From an uncultured Flavobacteriaceae bacterium (GTDB lineage: Bacteria > Bacteroidota > Bacteroidia > Flavobacteriales > Flavobacteriaceae): a DNA stretch of 8,898 bases. Under the pieces are notes generated by a model. That model searched no databases. It was given only the letters and a program-made list of their open reading frames with translations, and was not told the origin of the DNA. Positions 1 to 5,618 of this stretch are shown piece by piece (position 1 is the first letter of the stretch; every line of letters starts with the position of its first letter). The position numbers were made by a program, and so were the translations under genes. The stretch covers positions 1-8,898 of the forward strand of contig CALJFV010000129.1 of NCBI GenBank assembly GCA_938074515.1, written 5' to 3'.

Positions 1-506
1 GAAATCGCAAATACGTCCCAGAGCAATGGTGAGTTAAAGTTCACCCACAAGGATCCAAACTGGTTTGGAATGGGCAATACCCAATAAGCCAACCAAGGAC
101 GACCCATGTGGATGATTGGAAATAAACCGGCCTGGATTACCGAGAAAATAGTCATCGCCTCGGCTGAGCGGTTAATCGCCATACGCCACTTTTGACGGAA
201 CAACAATAGAACCGCCGAAATCAAGGTTCCTGCGTGTCCAATACCAACCCACCAAACAAAGTTGGTGATGTCCCATGCCCAGTTAACCGTCTTATTGAGT
301 CCCCAAACACCTATCCCTGTCGAGATGGTGTAAATAATGCACCCTAATCCCCATAAAAATGCGGTCAGAGCGATGGTAAAGACTATCCACCAAGACTTGT
401 TGGCCTTGCCCTCTACAGGAGCCGCTACATCGACAGTTACGTCGTGGTAGGTCTTGTCTCCCGTAACTAGGGGTCTTCTAATAGGTGCTTCGTAATGCGA
501 CGCCAT
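1..506 (-). CDS. actC: ActC, NrfD/PsrC-like quinol-oxidising membrane subunit of alternative complex III (partial, N-terminal 168 residues)
   Basis: The reading frame opens at the ATG on 506-504 and runs open to the window edge, so the C-terminal part is missing. ActC is the polytopic inner-membrane subunit that binds and oxidises menaquinol in alternative complex III. In the visible part, a hydrophilic N-terminus of about 37 residues is followed by hydrophobic spans at about 38-60, 79-103 and 118-142. Family-like signatures are the W/N-rich stretch NFVWWVGIGHAG (82-93) and the HMGRPW block (133-138), typical of NrfD proteins of the ActC type. It lies 23 bp downstream of actB with no good Shine-Dalgarno sequence (AAAGAAA is the only purine run), so it is probably cotranscribed. 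Membrane spans and motifs are read from the sequence; quinol oxidation is family knowledge. ActF is a paralogous NrfD subunit, but the position directly after actB favours ActC. Confidence 0.93.
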   Translation of the reverse strand, partial: MASHYEAPIRRPLVTGDKTYHDVTVDVAAPVEGKANKSWWIVFTIALTAFLWGLGCIIYTISTGIGVWGLNKTVNWAWDITNFVWWVGIGHAGTLISAVLLLFRQKWRMAINRSAEAMTIFSVIQAGLFPIIHMGRPWLAYWVLPIPNQFGSLWVNFNSPLLWDVFAI

Positions 507-529
507 ATCTATAATTGAATTTCTTTAAT

Positions 530-3500
530 TTATGCTTCGTTTGTATTTCTCACTTTAGCCTGATAAAAGACATTCGGCTTAGTGCCCACTGCCTCGAGCA
601 AGTGATACATTCTATCGTCTTCTTTGAGTGTTGCCACAGCACTCTGCTCGTCATTGATATCCCCAAACTGAATTGCTCCAGTTTCACAGGCGGCAGAACA
701 AGCTGTTTTAAACTCACCGTCTTTGATGACACGACCATCACGCTTAGCATCAAGAATCGTTTTTTGCGTCATTTGAATACACATAGAACATTTCTCCATC
801 ACTCCACGAGAGCGCACCACTACATCAGGATTCAGGACCATACGGCCTAAATCATTGTTCATATGATAGTCAAATTCTTCATTTTCGGCATACAAGAACC
901 AGTTGAAGCGACGCACTTTGTAAGGACAGTTATTCGCACAGTAACGCGTTCCTACACAACGGTTATACGCCATATGGTTTTGTCCTTGACGTCCGTGTGA
1001 TGTTGCCGCTACTGGACAAACCGTTTCACAAGGCGCGTGATTACAATGCTGACACATCACTGGTTGAAATGCCACTTGCGGATTGTCAGCCGCTATCTCC
1101 ATCTCGGCAAATTCTGAAAGTGAGCTGCCTAGCCCAGAGATATTGTCTTTTTTATCTGCATCTGCAGAGAAACTCTCTTCGCTTGAATAATAGCGATCTA
1201 TGCGCAACCAGTGCATGTCACGGCTACGACGCATTTCGCTTTTTCCGACTACGGGAACATTATTTTCTGCATGACAAGCAATCACACAAGCCCCACATCC
1301 CGTACAGGCATTTAAATCGATAGAGAGGTTGAAATGGTGTCCGATTGAACGATCAAAAGAATCCCAAAGATCAGCCTCAGGTGAAGTTACTGGGATCTCT
1401 TTGTGGTCTTTGGATACCGTCGGAACGGCATTCCAATAATCTTTATCTTTTGTGTTAAAAATCTCAAGTGTGGTTTCGCGAATAATATCACGACCCATCA
1501 TGGTATTGTGTAATTGAATACAAGCAAATTCATGGGTTCCATCGACCTTTTCAATGCTAACAGCTTGAACACTGCTGAAATCCTTATAAAATGAATAAGC
1601 GTTCACTCCCGTTTGCATTTCTGCTTGGATCGAGGCTTTCTGGCCATATCCTAAAGCCAAGCCAACAGTTCCTGCTGCTTGACCCGGTTGAATTAAAACA
1701 GGCACTCGATCGAGTACTGCATCTCCTACAGTAACACGAACACAGTCCCCGTTTAAGGCGCCATTTGATACGTGCGTATTGGTCAAGCCATAACGTTTGG
1801 CATCGGCCGCAGAAACCGTTAGGTAATTATCCCAGGTCGCTCTTGAGATTGGATCAGGAAGCTCTTGAAGCCATGGGTTATTGGCTTGGCGCCCATCCCC
1901 TAATCCAGTTTTGGTATATAAACAAAGTGCCATCGCTTCCCCAGTATCAAAATGCCTTGCCGGGGTTCCCGTCTCAGGAAGTGCCCCATAATTTGCACTA
2001 AAATCACTGGTGAATACTCCGTCGTGTAATGCCTTACTCCAAGAATTACCTCCCAGGACATTGCTCTGCCAAAAGGCTTTCAAGTAATCGTGGTAACTCT
2101 GGGTTGACCCCGTCCAAGCCAACATACACTCTTGGAATTGACGCGTATTAAATAAAGGACGAATCGTTGGCTGAACCAAAGAGAACGTGCCTTTTTTGGC
2201 TTCAACATCGCCCCATGCTTCAAGATAATGTGGCGTTGCGGCAACGAGCTTGGCGCTCGCGGCAGTTTCATCAGCGCGCATGGCAAAGGCCAATGTGAAA
2301 TCTAAATTTGTATAAGCCGCACTAAAGTCGGCGTCAGGGAACGCATAAAGCGGATTGACTCCAGCGGTAATCAAGCCCTTGATGCTGCCATTTTTCACAC
2401 CATCGATGACTTTTTGTACCTCGGTACTAGAACCTGAAAACTTCATGATTGGACGGGTCACATCCATCACTACCGATCCGATAGATGTGTTGTAATCCAA
2501 TACTTTTTTCTGTGCTTTTGGACATGGCAAGCCACAAACAAGCACACCACGGTCTCCCGCTTTCTCGAGTTGCTTTTTAGCTTGCTCAGCCGCTGGGCGC
2601 ACAGCCTCTGGAACATCGGCCAAAGCCTTGGCTCCAGTAATGTATCCCAAAACTGCTGCTTGTTGAGCTGGGGAGGCAGGAACGCGTTTATCGGCATTTG
2701 CTCCACTCAGACTCATATTGGACTCAAATTGTATGTGACGTGACATGCGACCATCCTTTGGCACACGACTTTTAGCATAAGCTGCTTCAAAACCGCCCCC
2801 TTGCCAGTCGCCTAGGATATCTGCCCCAATCGAGACAATAGTTCCTGCCTTACTGAAATCGTAATCGGCTAGGGCCCGCACGCCATATGTTTCTTGAAAC
2901 GCATCAAGCGCCTCACTTGAAGAAACCATGTCGTAAGTCACATGCTTAACGTTCGGATATTTCTTTGTGAAGGACTGAATCAATGCTGCCGTACTTGGAC
3001 TTGCAAAACTTTGAGTTAACAAAATCACTTCGGCTCCATTGAGTCCCTCTAGTCCCGAGGCAACAGCCGCATCCAAATCTGCCCAAGAGGCCTCTTGACC
3101 ATTGACTTGAGGTCCCATCAATCGATTCTTGTCATACATAGACAATACAGAGGCATGAACTCGAGCGTTCACTCCACCAATTTCACCACCTAAATCATTG
3201 CGCTCGATTTTAATCGGACGTCCCTCTCTGGTTTTAACTAAAACAGAGGCAAAATCAAATCCGTCGGAAATCGTAGTTGCGTAATAATTTGCCACCCCTG
3301 GAACGATTTCATCGGGTGCTACGACATAGGGAATCGATTTAATTACCGGTCCCTCACAAGCGGCTAAAGAAGCAGCAGCTGTCGAAAAGCCCACATATTT
3401 AAGGAAATCACGACGCGTAGTCGATGTACGTTCTAAAACATCCTTATCTCCTAAAAACTGATCGGTAGGAATGGGCTGTGCAAACTCATTTTGCTTGAGG

Positions 3501-3568
3501 GCTTCAACCACAGAACTTTCTGGGTTTAACTCCTCGATACTTTTCCAATATTTCTTATTTGATGCCAT
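530..3568 (-). CDS. actB: ActB, Tat-exported Fe-S / molybdopterin-oxidoreductase-like subunit of alternative complex III
   Basis: This 1012-residue protein fuses a molybdopterin-oxidoreductase-like region (about 75-690) to a ferredoxin-like Fe-S region (about 740-1000). In the family the first part holds no molybdenum cofactor; the second relays electrons from ActC toward ActA hemes in the periplasm. A twin-arginine motif RRDFLK begins at residue 52, unusually far in, as in the known extended-Tat ACIII/MoCo family; SLAAC (67-71) follows and reads as a lipobox, so Cys71 may be lipidated. Cluster cysteines are C755/758/761/765, C839/842/847/851, C871/877/881 and C927/930/957/961. That is 15 in all, enough for three [4Fe-4S] and one [3Fe-4S], with Thr874 occupying the expected fourth position of the third motif. 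The start at 3568 gives the MASNKKYWKS opening, which I recognise as typical of flavobacterial homologues. It lies 29 bp after actA and 23 bp before actC. Length is normal and no frame break is visible. Confidence 0.97.
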   Translation of the reverse strand: MASNKKYWKSIEELNPESSVVEALKQNEFAQPIPTDQFLGDKDVLERTSTTRRDFLKYVGFSTAAASLAACEGPVIKSIPYVVAPDEIVPGVANYYATTISDGFDFASVLVKTREGRPIKIERNDLGGEIGGVNARVHASVLSMYDKNRLMGPQVNGQEASWADLDAAVASGLEGLNGAEVILLTQSFASPSTAALIQSFTKKYPNVKHVTYDMVSSSEALDAFQETYGVRALADYDFSKAGTIVSIGADILGDWQGGGFEAAYAKSRVPKDGRMSRHIQFESNMSLSGANADKRVPASPAQQAAVLGYITGAKALADVPEAVRPAAEQAKKQLEKAGDRGVLVCGLPCPKAQKKVLDYNTSIGSVVMDVTRPIMKFSGSSTEVQKVIDGVKNGSIKGLITAGVNPLYAFPDADFSAAYTNLDFTLAFAMRADETAASAKLVAATPHYLEAWGDVEAKKGTFSLVQPTIRPLFNTRQFQECMLAWTGSTQSYHDYLKAFWQSNVLGGNSWSKALHDGVFTSDFSANYGALPETGTPARHFDTGEAMALCLYTKTGLGDGRQANNPWLQELPDPISRATWDNYLTVSAADAKRYGLTNTHVSNGALNGDCVRVTVGDAVLDRVPVLIQPGQAAGTVGLALGYGQKASIQAEMQTGVNAYSFYKDFSSVQAVSIEKVDGTHEFACIQLHNTMMGRDIIRETTLEIFNTKDKDYWNAVPTVSKDHKEIPVTSPEADLWDSFDRSIGHHFNLSIDLNACTGCGACVIACHAENNVPVVGKSEMRRSRDMHWLRIDRYYSSEESFSADADKKDNISGLGSSLSEFAEMEIAADNPQVAFQPVMCQHCNHAPCETVCPVAATSHGRQGQNHMAYNRCVGTRYCANNCPYKVRRFNWFLYAENEEFDYHMNNDLGRMVLNPDVVVRSRGVMEKCSMCIQMTQKTILDAKRDGRVIKDGEFKTACSAACETGAIQFGDINDEQSAVATLKEDDRMYHLLEAVGTKPNVFYQAKVRNTNEA
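686..1306 (-). other. Ferredoxin-like four-cluster region of ActB
   Basis: Codons 755-961 of actB contain four cysteine motifs in order: CxxCxxCxxxC, CxxCxxxxCxxxC, CxxxxxCxxxC and CxxC...CxxxC. The third lacks one cysteine: Thr874 stands where a [4Fe-4S] ferredoxin would have Cys. Fifteen cysteines fit three [4Fe-4S] plus one [3Fe-4S] cluster, the set reported for characterised ACIII. Cluster types are inferred from spacing. Confidence 0.85.
3356..3415 (-). other. Internal Tat signal with lipobox in ActB
   Basis: Codons 52-71 of actB encode the twin-arginine motif RRDFLK, a short hydrophobic segment, and the LAAC lipobox ending at Cys71. About 50 residues precede the arginine pair, far longer than a usual Tat n-region. 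A known extended Tat family covers MoCo/4Fe-4S proteins of this kind. Motifs are seen directly; export as a folded Fe-S protein and lipid anchoring at Cys71 are inferred. Confidence 0.8.
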
Positions 3569-3597
3569 AATATGCGCTCTGAAAATTCTGATCTAAT

Positions 3598-4902
3598 TTA
3601 GTAGTGACATTTACCACATTCTAGGCCGCCCATTTGCGCCGCCGTCAATTTGTCTACACCGTATTTCTTGGATAATTCTTCGTGTATGTGCTCGTAATAG
3701 TCATTATCCTTAACTTGGATATTGGTTTCACGGTGACAGTTAATACACCATCCCATGGTCAAAGGAGCAAATTGGTACATGATTTCCATTTCTTCAACGG
3801 GGCCATGGCAAGTTTGACACTCTACCCCGGCTACGGTAACGTGCTGCGAGTGATTGAAGTAAGCAAAATCAGGTAGGTTGTGTATGCGAATCCACTGAAC
3901 CGGTTGTGTTTTTCCAGTGTAAGACTGTGAATCTTCATCCCAACCCACTGCAGCGTATAATTTTTGGATTTCAGTATTGTAATCCACACCGTACTCATTT
4001 TTTCCTTCGGCCAATGTCTCCTCAGCCACTTCACCAATATTTTTGTGACAATTCATACAAACATTAAGCGAAGGGATCCCTGAGTGCTTGCTTTTGCGTG
4101 CTGAACTGTGACAGTAATTACAATCTATTTGATTATCTCCAGCGTGAATACGGTGAGAATAATGTATCGGTTGAACGGGCTCATACCCTTGATCTACACC
4201 CACTTGCATGAGATAACCGTAAGCAAAATATCCCGAAGCGAGCAAGAAGAAAATGGCGGTCACCAAGACCAAAAACTGGTTTTCAATAAATAATTTCCAA
4301 ACAGGAATGCGGGCCGCTTTTTCCTCATAAACAACGCCATTAGCCTCGGCTATACGTCGCAGTGTTTTGTTGACCAAAAACAGCATAACGACCAGCAACA
4401 TGAAGACCAATGCCAATGCCGCTAAAATAATGTCGTTGGACACCCCGCCAGAATTAGCAGTCGTTGTTGCCGTGGTCACAGCAGCAACGGCTGGCGCTTT
4501 TTTAGGAGTGTATGTATAGGCGATGATATTGTCAATATCTGCATTACTTAATGCAGGAAATGAAGTCATAACCGCGCCATTGTATTCATTGTAAATAGCA
4601 TTGGCTTTGGCATCTCCTGACTTAACCATATCTTGGCTATTCTTTATCCAAGAATAGAGCCATTCACGATCATACTTATCTCCGACTTGAAACAAGGCTG
4701 GTCCCGTTGCTTTTTTGTACAATTTGTGACAAGCAGCACAGTTGGCGTTAAATAAGTTCTCTCCCGCAACCGTATCCACAGCCTGTGCTGCCGGAAAGTC
4801 AATTGATGCATTTGCATTCGGGGTAAATGAGAAAGCCAATACTGTTAAGAGCAATAAATACAACACCTTCGCAGTTACATTTCGGTAGGTTACCTGTTCC
4901 AT
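3598..4902 (-). CDS. actA: ActA, six-heme membrane-anchored cytochrome c subunit of alternative complex III
   Basis: This cytochrome c subunit of ACIII passes electrons from ActB to downstream acceptors on the periplasmic face. Counting from the ATG at 4902 it has 434 residues. A signal peptide (about 1-32, ending NANA) precedes a monoheme domain with CAACH at 55-59 and a likely axial Met112. An Ala/Thr-rich linker follows, then two hydrophobic spans (about 157-178 and 208-230) joined by a basic, probably cytoplasmic loop. The C-terminal part carries five CxxCH motifs, with cysteines starting at 261, 282, 362, 386 and 429; the last His is the penultimate residue. Non-motif histidines at 247, 250, 253, 341, 351 and 354 could be distal ligands. 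The same frame has upstream ATGs at 4941 and 4926, giving up to 447 residues; I prefer 4902 because it gives a normal n-region (MEQVTYRN). It heads the operon, 29 bp before actB. Confidence 0.95.
   Translation of the reverse strand: MEQVTYRNVTAKVLYLLLLTVLAFSFTPNANASIDFPAAQAVDTVAGENLFNANCAACHKLYKKATGPALFQVGDKYDREWLYSWIKNSQDMVKSGDAKANAIYNEYNGAVMTSFPALSNADIDNIIAYTYTPKKAPAVAAVTTATTTANSGGVSNDIILAALALVFMLLVVMLFLVNKTLRRIAEANGVVYEEKAARIPVWKLFIENQFLVLVTAIFFLLASGYFAYGYLMQVGVDQGYEPVQPIHYSHRIHAGDNQIDCNYCHSSARKSKHSGIPSLNVCMNCHKNIGEVAEETLAEGKNEYGVDYNTEIQKLYAAVGWDEDSQSYTGKTQPVQWIRIHNLPDFAYFNHSQHVTVAGVECQTCHGPVEEMEIMYQFAPLTMGWCINCHRETNIQVKDNDYYEHIHEELSKKYGVDKLTAAQMGGLECGKCHY
4726..4740 (-). other. N-terminal heme c site (CAACH) of ActA
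   Basis: This CxxCH lies in a small class I-like cytochrome c domain placed before the first membrane span and separated from the pentaheme part. The nearby VMTSFPAL segment offers a methionine as distal ligand, as in class I cytochromes c. Motif seen directly; ligand assignment inferred. Confidence 0.85.
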
Positions 4903-4996
4903 AGAATCAGTTAAATTGTGGTCCATACAATTGAGGCGCAATAAGTTGTGAAAATATGTGTTAAACTACACTAATTGTCACCTAAAAATAACTGTG

Positions 4997-5004
4997 CAAA
5001 AGTA
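4997..5004 (-). promoter_or_regulatory. Candidate promoter -7 element for the act operon
   Basis: Read on the minus strand this is TACTTTTG, an exact match to the Bacteroidota -7 consensus TAnnTTTG. An imperfect -33 element, TTTTC on 5027-5023, lies 18 bp upstream. Transcription would begin near 4990, giving a leader of roughly 90 nt to the ATG at 4902, or about 50 nt to the one at 4941. Prediction from consensus only. Confidence 0.55.
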
Positions 5005-5101
5005 CGTTTTAAAGTCGATTTTGAAAATTAAGTAACGCGCCTTAAAACTAATTTATAATTATTCTAAATAAACATTTTTTCCCAAGGGGCATTTAATGTT
5101 T

Positions 5102-5109
5102 TACTTTTG
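5102..5109 (+). promoter_or_regulatory. Candidate promoter -7 element for the SPOR-domain gene
   Basis: TACTTTTG matches the Bacteroidota -7 consensus TAnnTTTG exactly and equals, in the opposite orientation, the element at 4997-5004. No TTTG/TTG -33 box sits at the usual distance; the T-run at 5075-5080 is the nearest candidate. A start near 5113-5116 would leave a leader of only about 12-15 nt before the ATG at 5128, with AAGG at 5116-5119 as the only Shine-Dalgarno-like run. Confidence 0.5.
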
Positions 5110-5127
5110 TAACTCAAGGTATCTGAT

Positions 5128-5595
5128 ATGCATATTTTATTCCAAATCGCCCCCGTAAAATCTCTTACATTACTGAGCTTAATTTTCAGTATTCAAATTC
5201 AAGCACAACAAGATAATGTACGTCGGGATGCACGACTCGATTCTCTTTTAGAGATTAAAATTGAAATGCAAAAGAGACATTTACTTGGGGAGAATTATAC
5301 CATACAAATTCACTCAGGAACTTTGAGTGATGGACAAGACATTGTAAGAGATTTTGAAAGCACCTTTCCAGATTGGCCTGTAATGATTCACTACGAAACC
5401 CCTAATTACAAGGTTTGGACCGGTAATTTTAGCGTCAGACTGAGCGCAGATCAGGCCTTAAAAGCCATAGAGCGCAAATTTCCTTCTGCGTTTATTTTGA
5501 AGCCGACACTGATGCGAAAAGAAACCTCAACCTCAGAAAATCAAGATCCAGAGCGTTCAGCCTCTAGTGAGAAAGAAACTCAAAACAAACAGTAA
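5128..5595 (+). CDS. Secreted SPOR-domain protein, divergent from the act operon
   Basis: A 155-residue protein with a probable Sec signal peptide (hydrophobic core about 9-22, cleavage likely after QIQA at 23-26). A charged, probably helical segment (about 29-52) and one SPOR-like domain (about 57-127) follow. The domain has the YTIQIHSG opening, a DGQDIVRDFES helix and the YKVWTGNF strand near its middle; a polar Ser/Glu/Lys-rich tail (131-155) ends it. SPOR domains bind peptidoglycan, often glycan strands lacking stem peptides, so a periplasmic wall-associated role is inferred; no enzymatic domain is present. The gene shares a divergent promoter region with actA and converges on infB with a 4 bp gap. 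A SPOR gene between infB and the ACIII operon is, as far as I recall, common in Flavobacteriia, yet I know no function for it. The start gives a complete signal peptide. Confidence 0.88.
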   Translation: MHILFQIAPVKSLTLLSLIFSIQIQAQQDNVRRDARLDSLLEIKIEMQKRHLLGENYTIQIHSGTLSDGQDIVRDFESTFPDWPVMIHYETPNYKVWTGNFSVRLSADQALKAIERKFPSAFILKPTLMRKETSTSENQDPERSASSEKETQNKQ

Positions 5596-5618
5596 TCGTC
5601 TACTTGAGTTTCTTTTTT
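5572..5618. terminator. Shared bidirectional terminator between the SPOR gene and infB
   Basis: AAAGAAACTCAA (5572-5583) and TTGAGTTTCTTT (5604-5615) are perfect 12 bp inverted arms around a 20 nt loop holding both stop codons. On the plus strand the stem runs into a T tract (TTTTTT, 5613-5618). On the minus strand the tail is TTTCTTTCTC, a weaker U-rich end. The stem is A/T-rich, with only 3-4 G-C pairs, and the loop is large, so its strength is uncertain. The arms encode the last residues of both proteins. Confidence 0.6.

Larger units (their letters stand above)
4903..5127. other. Divergent AT-rich intergenic region between actA and the SPOR gene
   Basis: This is the only sizeable non-coding stretch in the window. 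It holds the two opposed -7 elements, the alternative upstream actA start codons at 4926 and 4941, and a short GC patch (CCCAAGGGG, 5081-5089) in the upstream region of the SPOR promoter. I see no tRNA, riboswitch, small-RNA signature, repeat array or convincing operator. A 7 bp inverted repeat (5006-5012 and 5042-5048) is too short in such AT-rich DNA to claim. Confidence 0.6.

Noticed and set aside
515..850. A 111-codon plus-strand open frame opposite the 3' end of actB
   Set aside because: Shadow of the cysteine-rich Fe-S coding region of actB; no recognisable family and no regulatory signals.
530..3568. ActB as a catalytic molybdenum oxidoreductase
   Set aside because: The operon context and the C-terminal four-cluster fusion match ACIII, whose ActB is known to lack the Mo cofactor.
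5006..5048. 7 bp inverted repeat GTTTTAA/TTAAAAC upstream of the act promoter
   Set aside because: Arms are short, made almost only of A and T, and sit in an AT-rich region, so chance is the simplest explanation.
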